Origin: Turritopsis dohrnii
Taxonomy: Eukaryota > Cnidaria > Hydrozoa > Anthoathecata > Oceaniidae
Direction of reading: 5' to 3'
Assembly: GCA_027922465.2 (NCBI GenBank)
Contig: BQMF02000434.1
Coordinates: forward strand, 186,001 to 250,000
DNA length: 64,000 nucleotides
In this document: positions 22,896 to 31,698 of the stretch, piece by piece
How the letters are laid out: each line of letters begins with the position of its first letter
Position numbering within the stretch: position 1 is the first letter of the stretch
The notes under the pieces: generated by a model
What the model was told of the DNA's origin: nothing
What the model saw: only the letters and a program-made list of their open reading frames with translations
Databases searched by the model: none
Made by a program: the position numbers and the translations under genes

Positions 22896-23174
22896 GATCT
22901 GGAAAGCAAACGACCATTTTACGATTAAAATGAGACGTCTCAAAGACGTCTTGTGACCGCTGGGTAATAAAAACTGGTGAGCCGTGTCTGATATTTTGTT
23001 CCTTCAATGGATGGCTAGGCTTCAATTATAATCATACGTTTTTAATTAGGTCCATAGTTAGTAGAAAAGAACTGGTTAATAAATGAGTGAAAACTTCAAA
23101 AAAGGCCGCGTTGTTTTGATTTTTATGTTAAAATTTATTGTCACGTGACCCTGACCCTGCACATAGTTTTGAAA

Positions 23175-23287
23175 ATGGCTACTGGCGAAGGTGAACAAAC
23201 CACTCACAACTATTTTGACAAAGAATTTGACGAATTTCTACAGAAATTTGAAGAAAATGAAGATTTGAGGAGACAGTTTCAGTTCAT
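23175..23287 (+). CDS. Possible first exon of the C2H2 transposon gene
   Basis: ATG at 23175 opens 37 codons beginning MATGEGEQTTHNYFDKEFDE, rich in acidic residues, up to a good donor (AT|GTAAGA at 23288). It precedes the C2H2 ORF by 159 bases. The two visible acceptors before 23446 would both join it out of frame with that ORF, so either the copy has a frameshift or the link is wrong. The acidic FDxFL-type start resembles what I recall from related two-gene transposons. Confidence 0.35.
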
Positions 23288-23445
23288 GTAAGACATAAAA
23301 CCTTTTTCTCATTTGAACAGAGTTAATGGTAGTACATAAAATGAAATAAAATGACGAGACATATAATATACTTGCTGGACTCTCATATCCATTTATTAGG
23401 TTAATATACATATATTTACAGATGCATGTATTTCTATAGATCGAA

Positions 23446-24450
23446 ATGGGCAGTTTTAAGTGCATGATTTGCAGCAAAATTTGCAAAAGTGAAGTTGGTT
23501 TGAAGTTACACACAAGAAAGAAACACAAGTCTAGTTCTGATGATAATGTAGAGAGTAGTGACGCTGGTGTTTCTGTAACTGATTTTCGAAGTTGCTTAAT
23601 TGATGCGATCCAAAAAGTTGTAGTTACTGATATTTATCCACAGGAGATAATAAATGGAGTCAAAGAAGTAGAAAATATCAGTTGTGAAACACTCTTGCCA
23701 GAAATATTGAAAGATGTTTCATTTTCCTCAGGTGAAAAGTTTTATGGCACATATTACAGAAATATAATAAGGGCTGTAGATAAAGTAAATGCTACTAGTA
23801 ACTTCCACGAAAGTGCTTTAAAAATTGTTCTGATGAAAACAGCAGAGCTGATTTTTATAAAAGTACAAAAATATTCTGAAAACCAGAGTATAGAAACACC
23901 AAAAAATATCGACAAAAAACAATTAGCTGCCTTGCAATATATTGGTGGATACATTTTAAATAAAACCTCTAAAAAATTAAAATTAGCCAAGAACACAGAT
24001 GAAAATCAACAAGCATTGATGTTGGTACAAGCATGTACATGTGCAAATAAAACTGATCTTAATCAACGACTCATTACAGCTCTTGATCGTGGTGGACTTT
24101 CATACATTAATGACAGTTTTCACAAAATTTTAGTTATGGCAGAGAAATATTTCACTTCAAGAATATCAAATGTTAATTTACGTTTTATTCCTTTTGAAGA
24201 AATGGCAATGAAGCTGTGCCAATTGCAATTTGTCAGAGACACATTATGTGACATATCAGAAAATATAGAAACAAAAATTTCAAATGAAGTGATGAAGAAT
24301 GTTATTTTTAAGCTGCTTCATTTATATCTGAAAGCTCGTTCTTTTTCGTATGCGAAAGACCATGTTGAGAAATACAAAGTAGTTAAAGAAGGATTGAAGA
24401 AAAAATCTTTGAGAAAAGAACTCAAAACATCAACAAAATCCACTGACTGA
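23446..24450 (+). CDS. C2H2 zinc-finger protein of a P-like transposon
   Basis: Intact 334-codon ORF. Residues 4-26 form a C2H2 finger (FKCMICSKICKS, then LKLHTRKKH). The rest is alpha-helical, with YIGGYILNK (about 163-171), LDRGGLSYINDSFHKIL (about 211-227), a VNLRFIPFEEMA block and a basic C-terminus (KEGLKKKSLRKELKTSTK). The RGGL / Y-ISGY pattern resembles the C-terminal region of P-element/THAP9-like proteins. It converges with the broken transposase on the opposite strand, 373 bases away, which suggests both belong to one element. A DNA-binding or accessory role is inference. It has no lesion, unlike its partner, so it may be under selection or recent. Start chosen at the Met just before the finger. 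Confidence 0.6.
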   Translation: MGSFKCMICSKICKSEVGLKLHTRKKHKSSSDDNVESSDAGVSVTDFRSCLIDAIQKVVVTDIYPQEIINGVKEVENISCETLLPEILKDVSFSSGEKFYGTYYRNIIRAVDKVNATSNFHESALKIVLMKTAELIFIKVQKYSENQSIETPKNIDKKQLAALQYIGGYILNKTSKKLKLAKNTDENQQALMLVQACTCANKTDLNQRLITALDRGGLSYINDSFHKILVMAEKYFTSRISNVNLRFIPFEEMAMKLCQLQFVRDTLCDISENIETKISNEVMKNVIFKLLHLYLKARSFSYAKDHVEKYKVVKEGLKKKSLRKELKTSTKSTD

Positions 24451-24823
24451 AAAGGTAATATGTATAAACTTCCTATCTCTTTTAAAATACTTCTTTCTAA
24501 TATATATAATATATGTATACAGTGCTGAAAGAACTTAATTGCTTTTAAAATTAGAACCAGATTTTAGAAAAATAATTTTGATGCAGTAAAATTATAAATA
24601 AATAAAAAATAAATATAACACATTGAAATGATCACTCTGTTGAATGGAAGGTTGTTTTTAAAACTCCATCAGAATAGTTCAAGCAGAAAGCTAGTTTAAT
24701 TTTGGCTCCTAGCATTTTAGAAACATACACATACACACTTGTCTAAACTCTTAAATCCAAAACCAATGAAATAGAGTTTGAAACCATTAAGATAGACTAT
24801 GCTTTTTCGCTTTGGAACAGGCT
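24451..24823. other. Convergent 3' gap of the P-like element
   Basis: AT-rich spacer between the two converging genes. Contains AATAAATAAA-type runs near 24596-24606 that could serve as polyadenylation signals for the plus-strand gene. Confidence 0.45.
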
Positions 24824-27063
24824 CTACAGATATATTTTCCCATGACCTTTTTTGTCATACTTCCCACGTGTATTTCCAGATATGAAGCTTACATCTCTCT
24901 GAATTCTGACAGTGTTATCGTTGTATCCAAAATGAACTATGTTAGGATTGTCTGATCGTCTTCCCAATTTACGCTGGTTTCCAAAGTATTCTTCCACTGG
25001 GTCTTGACAAAATCTTTCAGTTAAGACGTATTCAAAACCCTGCAATAGTAAAAATTTAAAGCATTCAATGGTTGAGTGGATTGTAATTTGCAGGCCTTCA
25101 AATGTTTGCCAAGACATGAACATTTTAGATCGATCTTTCTTTGTAAAGTTTCCTGATCGTGCTTCAATATTGTTTTTAACATTCTTTCAGATAGCTTAAG
25201 AATTGATTTTTCAGCCATTCAAATCTTGCATCATCAACTTCGGTGTATGGTTTGAGAAAGGGCTTTCTTTTCAGAATATGTTCCTTTAAACTTCTAACAT
25301 TAAGACAGTCAAAGAAGGAGTCAAACATTTGGCAAAATTGAGCTGTTTCTTTTGCATCCTCTGGGCCAAACTCCTGTAGTACATTTACCATTGTTTGGCT
25401 GAGAACTTGCACTGCATACTTTACTGTCATAACTGAATACGAGGATACATTGATGGGGTCATATGTCAGCTTATTCATAACCTTTAGACTATTGTCCAGG
25501 TCTTGATAATATATCTGTGCAATATGCTGCCATAATGAATATTTGTTGTTATTCCACATTAGTCTGCTATAGCTACCTGCACCTGAATTATAAAGACAGT
25601 TTCTGGCTGTTTTTAATAGATGTGGGGCATCCGAGAAGAAGTATATATATCGATCTGGAGCAAATAAGTTTATTGCTTTGTTGCAAATTTCATTTTCAGA
25701 GTTCAAGCTCCTGTGTAGTCTGTAAATTCTACGGTTAGATGATGCACCATTGCTGGTTGTTGCAATTACTTTTAAATTGCATACCAGTTCCAAAATAGAG
25801 ACACCTTCCCAAAATATTGGCATAAGCTGTGCAGAAGTGACACTATTTGTTGCGAAATAAGCGAAGCTATATTCTAAAATGGATGCCAAGCCACGTACCA
25901 AGAACGCCAGTGCATGGGTTGCTAATTCATTCCTATCTTTATGTAAAGTTGAATAATTGACATCAGGATCTCCAAGGTCTGTAAAACCAATGAGTTGTCC
26001 TGAATGCTTATCAAAAACGAGATTAGCTTTAATTTTCATTGCATCAAACAGGAGTACGACATAGCGTTTGAATTCACTGTAGTTGCCTGTTAATTTTATC
26101 AAGTCATTGATGACCTGTTTTCTAAATCCAGTTTCATGTAGTTCTTTTAGTCTCTCAATGTTTTCTGCTTGGAAGTATCAGTATTTTACTGTCTCTAATT
26201 TCATCGTAGGTTGATGGTGATTTTGCAGCCAAGGACAAACAATACCTTATTATCATTGGATGATATTTAACTCCTTTGGGTGAACACTGAAACATACGTT
26301 TGTTTGTTTGTTTGTTTGTTTGACATTTATTCGGGTTCCATTATACAATGGTTCTTATCCCTATAATAACATAATAATAACAACAATAATAATAAAAAGT
26401 TTAGAACAAAAATATTATCAAAAAAATTTTATCAACATACGTTGCTGTTGTTGCCAGAATAACTCCATAAATGGTGTCATCTTTCGTTTACTATTTGAAA
26501 GGATTTTAGTAAGATCACCATTCATTATTTGATTAACTTGAAAGCTATTTTCGGAGAGCTCAAGCTGCATGTTTTTCAACTCTTGCTCCAATTGTGCACG
26601 CTTCAACCGTTCTTGCCGAAGAGTTAATACGATTCTCTCAGATGATGTTGCAGATATCGGAGCTTTTCGTTTAGCTGGCTGTAATAGTTTACATTTTTTG
26701 TAAATTTTAGTTGTTAATTGTTTGCAAGTCGTACAAGTTGCGTCGCTGTCTTTCTCTAGCAGCAACTGACATGCAATATGTCTGACGTAAACGTGACTTG
26801 GAAACGGATTTAGTGGCTTCTCATCATCTTCACTTTTCACTATGTTCAGTTTTGGGAATAACATGTAACATTGTTTGTTTTAAGTCAGCGTTATTTTCCA
26901 AGCCTTTGCAAATTTGTTTGTCTTCTAACAAGTTTATGAGTTGCGAGACAGTTACATTTTTCATAGAGCGTTTGTATTTCTTGTAAATTATGTGGTCTTG
27001 TGCCACGTCTCTCTTCACGATGAACAAACTCAAAATCATATCCAGGAATTCTTCTTTAGCCAC
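24824..27063 (-). pseudogene. P-element/THAP9-like transposase, broken
   Basis: Minus-strand segments in order: 27063-26830 (FLDMILSLFIVKRD, unknown); 26864-26438 with a Cys pair, a coiled coil (LRQERLKRAQLEQELKNMQL) and KMTPFMELFWQQQQRM; 26290-26160 with VKYHPMIIRYCLSLAAKSPS and YDEIRDSKILILPSR; 26102-25176 with VVLLFDAMKIKANLVFD (catalytic D region), HSGQLIGFTDLGD, HALAFLVRGL and FFSDAPHLLKTARNCL; and 25123-24824 with [20 protein letters not shown]. The last three are hallmarks of P-element and THAP9 transposases (RNase H-like core and C-terminal domain). The frame is broken by shifts near 26850, 26160 and 25180 and by a 133-bp insertion at 26301-26433. A THAP zinc finger is not seen. Some breaks may be introns, but none has good splice sites. 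Confidence 0.78.
26301..26433 (-). mobile_element. LINE 3'-end fragment inserted in the transposase
   Basis: 133 bp flanked by a perfect 10-bp duplication AACATACGTT (26291-26300, 26434-26443). On the minus strand it ends AACCCGAATAAATGTC followed by five CAAA units, the look of a LINE 3' end with a CAAA tail, so it is a heavily 5'-truncated insertion. Removing it and one duplication rejoins the transposase frame: QQQQRM, F, QCSPKGVKYHP. Confidence 0.82.
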
Positions 27064-27242
27064 GTTTCTGATAGCGTTATGATATCAAATTTTTATTTCA
27101 AGCATAGCTTCAAACATAGCAAGCTCGATACCATTGACTGTGCATTTAGATGAGCTATACTAAGACAGTTTTGATGTTTATTAAGATTTTCCAGGTGACT
27201 ATTTCAAAGTGTTTAATTTGTTAATTTTTGTGGAAATTCCAA

Positions 27243-27698
27243 TCAATTATCCAAGGAAGTTTTGTAGAAAGGTAATATCAGTTGAGTGCAGTTTGGACAT
27301 GTCCACACTTGCTGCTGATTGTAAGCCAAATGAGTTTTGTTTACACACTTTGCATGGGTAGTTTGGAAGCATTTGTCACATTGTAAGCGTTTCTTGTTAA
27401 CGCGAACAATCTTATCACATGATGTACACTTTGTTGAAGGGCCAAGATTCAATTCCATGTCGTTTGATTGCAAGAGAATGTTGAAACTTGCTGTCGTATT
27501 GCTGTAATAACAGATTCTTGTCCTTGCCAATTTACTTTTGATGGCAGCGGCAAATGAACAGCGATGCTGACGGTATGGTGGTGATTGAATTACTGCTGTT
27601 GAAAAAGTTTCCCCTTCCTTCACACGAAGCAGACATGATGATAACAGATAGATTAACGATACCACCTTCCAAGACATAGCGTTTCCTGAAGTTTGCAT
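27243..27698 (-). pseudogene. LINE 5' ORF piece: signal-like start, 2A-like motif, PHD-like finger
   Basis: 151-codon minus-strand ORF. A hydrophobic segment (VVSLIYLLSSCLL, residues 12-24) follows the start, then a basic region, then NDMELNLGP (about 78-86) and a zinc finger of PHD type: CTSCDKIVRV, LQCDKCFQTTHAKC, VWTCPNC. The order hydrophobic leader, D-x-E-x-N-P-G-P, C4HC3 finger is known from the N-terminus of CR1-type LINE ORFs that use a 2A ribosome-skipping peptide. Here the motif reads NLGP, with Leu for the first Pro. The endonuclease expected downstream is missing; after LPFYKTSLDN a stop follows and unrelated sequence begins. It lies 180 bases upstream of the transposase and could alternatively be a captured exon. 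Confidence 0.6.
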
Positions 27699-27940
27699 TC
27701 AAGATCAATCTAGACTAGGGTCCAATTTACTCCTGCCCAGTCTCAATTGAAAGTTTAAGCAATTTATCAACTTGATGCTATTATATATACGAGTTTTTAT
27801 ATAAAAACTAGAATGCTGTCGTACATATCAATCTCTTTTTACAAAATAAGAAAAACTTTTTTTGAGCGACCCTCTTTTTCCTATTCAGATTGTGGTATCG
27901 AGCATATCAAAATGAAATTCCGTTCATGGATCCTGGGAAC
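27699..27940. other. Spacer, no feature assigned
   Basis: Short AT-rich stretch between the LINE 5' piece and the Cys-rich relic. A 69-codon plus-strand ORF (27813-28022) overlaps the relic in another frame and is probably a shadow. Confidence 0.4.
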
Positions 27941-28120
27941 TGGGGTTAATTGCGACGCCCTGACGGATATTCTCGTCTTTGGACAACAATACCTGAAGCA
28001 ACTGATGCATGTCGAGAATTGATACGGTGTCGGTGCAAAAAAAGATGCCAAGGACGCTGCAAATGCAAGAAAGTAAATCTTCCGACAGAGTTGTGTGCAT
28101 GCAGTGGTTGCGATGAATGA
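27941..28120 (+). pseudogene. C-terminal Cys-rich domain relic
   Basis: Sixty codons ending at TGA 28118-28120, with one stop near the start. The reading is WG, stop, LRRPDGYSRLWTTIPEATD, ACRELIRCRCKKRCQGRC, KCKKVNLPTELCACSGCDE. The pattern LWTTxPEA followed by C-x-C-K-K-x-C-x-x-x-C-x-C-K-K ... C-x-C-x-x-C is one I know as a C-terminal Cys-rich tail on many mobile-element-associated unknown proteins of invertebrates. The zinc- or DNA-binding role is inferred only from the cysteines. The upstream part of the protein is not recognisable here. Confidence 0.5.
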
Positions 28121-28779
28121 ATGTTTACTATTTTTTATAATCTTTTCAAGAATATTGCACATCTTAATGTCTAAGAAAATCGTATTTTTGACAAAAACAA
28201 TAGGAAACTTTGGAGGAATGTAACTCTTTTTTATTACGTTTTTACGCTATGAAATTAACCTTTTTCGAAATCAGCGTCAAAAAACCTTTCCAACGATATA
28301 TAGTCTGTTATGTTCTGGGAAAATTGAATTTTTGTCGATTTTGATGACGTCATAATTGCGAAATTTAAATGCTTGTGACTTTTTTAAGGAACTTTTTAGC
28401 GCAAAGATCAACTATTTTGGATTCAGTATAAAAAATCCTATCCAACGGTATATAACATGACCCTATTCGGTGAAAAACATTTTCAGGCAAACAAAATGCT
28501 GACGTCATCAATGACGTCATATTTTTTCCAATCCTATAGACTATATACTACATTCAGGGTTACTACATTTGTCGTTGATTTTTTCTACATTTGTCAGAGT
28601 TACTTCATTTGTCTGTGTAACAACTGTTTGTTCCTTCTTATTTGCAGATCTTGAGAGAGGACAGTAAAAAACGGGAAATATCTGTTCAAAGTAGTTTAAA
28701 ATGTCTGTAGTTTTGTAATATTTTTTGATGCTACTTAAAGAGATTGAAATTTTGGCAATGACTTATTTCACTTCATTTG
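28121..28779. repeat. TGACGTCA-containing AT-rich sequence, unclassified
   Basis: Two similar blocks (TCCAACGATATATAGTCTG near 28290 and TCCAACGGTATATAACATG near 28442), each followed within about 60 bases by TGACGTCAT, suggest a diverged internal duplication of an unidentified repeat. No ORF supported. Confidence 0.4.
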
Positions 28780-29790
28780 GACAAGTTCATTTCAATTTGA
28801 CAATGGGATATGGTTTTAATTTTCTTTGATAGAAGCGTTTCTTTAACATCTTTCTAGTTGTCAAGGCATATTAATGGGTTGACTTTTCAGAAAAGAGGCT
28901 ATGAAGGTTTAGTGGCGATGTGTCAAGAGGATGAAAAGTATATATTTGGCAGATATCAAACGAATTTATTTTTTCTAAGAAAAATCTTGTATGCGCATAA
29001 CGAACTGTTATGCAGTACTCGTATAGCATGTCCCTGCGACAGGATGATTCTTGTTCAGATTTTTGTGTACTCACTCAAATTATTTTGGCACATACGAGAG
29101 ATGAAGATGTTCCAATGACCCTTTTATTTAGAAAAGGTATACTTCTCTAAAGTGTTCCAATACTTTTGGAGACTTTCTTACGTATATCATCGATTAAAAA
29201 TTTACATGCTAAGTTCATTGAAGAAATTCAAGGAATTTCGCAACGGGGTTGCGTTTTATAAGAATTCCATCGATATTCAGATTCGTGAGGTAGTTTGCAA
29301 CGAGGTTGTTTCTGTTAATAAAAAGAACATTTGGTTTTTTCCGACATATAAACTCCATATAAAGTTCATTTGCTTTAAGCCATTCAATTAAATCTTTTAA
29401 CTCCTTGTGCATTTTTCTAAAAATTTCAGTCATTATACCACAGGAATATACAGTTGTCAAACGTCACAGGTGAAGGAATTTTAGAGGGTTTCGCAATCGT
29501 TGATGTATGCAAAAAACAAAAGTAAGCCTAAGATTGATCTTTTCTATTAACACATTACCACAACGTAGATATTGTTTACAATCAATACGGATTATTCTCA
29601 GCATTTCAGTTGTTTTTATGAAAATGTCAAGAGTAACTTTATCAAAGAGTTTAGATAATAGAAGGAATATTTTATTAATAACTGGTGAGCCGCGTGCTTG
29701 ATTACATCATGATTGCTATTTTGTTCCTTGGATGACTAGGATTCAATTTCCACCTCTTACATTTCAAATTAGGTCCTACAAGTTTTGAGT
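28780..29790 (-). mobile_element. LINE RT fragment, copy B
   Basis: Minus-strand reading: SKLFDKVTLDIFIKTTEM, then MTEIFRKMHKELKDLIEWLK, ANELYMEF and NIDGILIKRNPVAKFLEF, i.e. the palm and thumb part of a LINE RT, then a degraded VSKSIGTL and LYEYCITV. Collinear with copy A (20990-23060) apart from the MITE there. The YADD block is lost. Flanking LINE parts are absent. Confidence 0.72.
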
Positions 29791-29865
29791 AAACCATGGA
29801 ATTTCTTTGTTTGAAAGAGGATCAAAAAAAGAACAATGTATCAGAACCCATGTCTAGGCAAGAAA

Positions 29866-29905
<40 letters not shown>
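29866..29905 (+). repeat. Poly(G) tract, 40 bp
   Basis: Forty consecutive G followed by TAAAAATGACGTCAT. The length may be an assembly estimate, since such runs are hard to sequence. Confidence 0.9.
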
Positions 29906-29906
<1 letters not shown>

Positions 29907-31698
29907 AAAAATGACGTCATCCGCCATTCAAAATTTAAAAATGGCCAAATTTAACAATATTTCTTTATCAGGTAGAGAATTCTGAAAATCAATATTTGAG
30001 GCGCTACTAAGGAAAAAACTTTCGACAAAAAGCGCTCGCTATACACGTACCATAACTTTCTTTTATTGAATTACATCTTGTAAAAGAAAATGTTTGTTAT
30101 TTAAATCGCTAGGTTTAAAAACAACATGTCGTACATGACATTTGGATCCATGTATTTCCCATTCATTTTTTTTAGATTTTCGCTGACGTTTTGTGTTTGT
30201 GTATTGAAGTTTTAAAAATGTTTTTCTTTATAGCGATACTCAAATTTAAGTAAACCATATCAGAAATATTAACATCAATACAAAGTTCATACATCTAATC
30301 TTGTTAATCAAAATGCCGCTACCTTTTTCACTGATTTTGCTTTAAGGGAAATGCACCAGTCCAGTTACCCATGCAAGACGCTCTCAAACACTGACTTTTT
30401 ACCTAAATGCACATGCATTTTTTGCGCAAAAATGGTAATCACGTGACATTTTTAACCCGGCTTCCATGATGTTCTCTTTCATTCGAACCCAAGACAAAAT
30501 CAGCCCGGTGAACAAACTCAATCGGTTTTGCGGAGTTAACTGTACTTCATGTGAAGTAAAATGGAAGTTTCAATTTCAATTTCATTTCCTAAAAAAACTG
30601 TTTGTTTTCATAGTCATGTTTTGTATCAATTGTTTGCATTTGAATTCTTTTGTCATTGTTTATGGTAACTATTTCTTTGATTTTTCTTTGCTTAAATAAT
30701 TTCTCATACATAATGATTAACTAAATCCTAGAAGTTCAAAAATTAAGTACATGATTGCTATCTAAAAGTTTCTCTCATTCATTGAAAGAGGGAATGGGCT
30801 GGGTTTTTTTTGTGTATAGAATTCGCTCTACACCTCAAAGATTTTGATTTGTATAGCCCACTGATTGGAATTTATCTATAACACAATTTTTTCTGAAAGG
30901 CTGTTGTTGTTTCAAAGTATTTTTAAAAGCTTTTGTGAGAAATACAAAAAAAACCTATTTGAGCTTCTTCTTGCAGTAATTGCTATGAAAAGTTCTTCTT
31001 TTTTCATCAGCATGTGTTTAACTGTTTAATTGTAATCAAGTATATCAGGTCATACTCAATTTGACCTGACCGGATATGGGTCATTTTCATGGATCATTTC
31101 AAGAAAACAAGAAAAACAATAGTTAGCCTGCATTGCTGACTTAGAGATAATTTTTAGGATTTGGTTAAGTTGAATATTATGTACTACCATATTATGACGA
31201 ATACATGGCCATACAAAGTCTTATAATCCAAAATCAACTTGAAGATAAAAAAGCGTTTTTGACCTTTAATATTAGCTTGTCATCAAAATGTCAAAAGTCA
31301 ATTATAAAGAAACAGAATCACTTCCGTATATTACGTCAATCTTTCTAATGACCAACTGATAAGTAAATACATTTTGCAGTTTTCTCTTATGTAATTTAGT
31401 GTAATGTATATTCAGAAACATAGGATACCGGGAAGTTTAATAAAGAATTTACATAAACTATTGATGTTATTTTATTATAACAGTTATGGTATAGTGATAA
31501 TGAAATGAACCACTTTAAAACAAACGACAGATCATTTGAATCACTGTAAACTGTTATTTGTCCAAGTACAATGAAAGAAATACAGATATTCATTCCGGTG
31601 ACATAGGTATTGACAACCCTTGATTTAAATTGCATGTCATGATGAACCTTTGCAAATCATAATTTTTAATCATAAGTTTAAAACTCGTATGAATTAAC
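29906..31698. other. No gene recognised
   Basis: AT-rich sequence; short ORFs at 30466-30699 and 31396-31850 show no motifs or credible splice context. Confidence 0.5.

Larger units (their letters stand above)
21946..22964. mobile_element. 1,019-bp MITE with GACGTC-rich interior, TA duplication
   Basis: Termini CCCAGCGGGCACAAAGAC (left) and the complement of GTCACAAGACGTC-type sequence ending CCGCTGGG (right), flanked by TA (21944-21945, 22965-22966). Comparison with LINE copy B at about 29665 gives an empty site of exactly matching length with a single TA. The interior is dominated by AAGACGTC/GACGTC motifs and includes three 123-bp tandem units and a tRNA-like stretch. No transposase. Confidence 0.88.
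20990..23060 (-). mobile_element. LINE RT fragment, copy A, interrupted by MITE
   Basis: Minus-strand reading gives SKIFDTVTHDILIKTTEM (first catalytic RT block, degenerate DFSKAFDTVDHDILI), then LIEWIKANGLSLDVSKT in mixed frames and PYEYCITM with a Tyr-Gly-Ile-type C-terminal block. It matches 28780-29790 throughout, copy B being uninterrupted. The 1-kb MITE at 21946-22964 has landed just upstream of the SKxFDTV block. Many stops and shifts; not functional. Confidence 0.72.

Noticed and set aside
23175..24450. Spliced two-exon C2H2 gene from ATG 23175
   Set aside because: Both visible acceptors join in the wrong frame, so the link is kept only as a low-confidence exon.
26301..26433. Intron in the P-like transposase (GTATGTTG ... 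TTTCAG)
   Set aside because: Removing it as an intron leaves the wrong frame, while removing it as an insertion with a 10-bp duplication restores the frame exactly.
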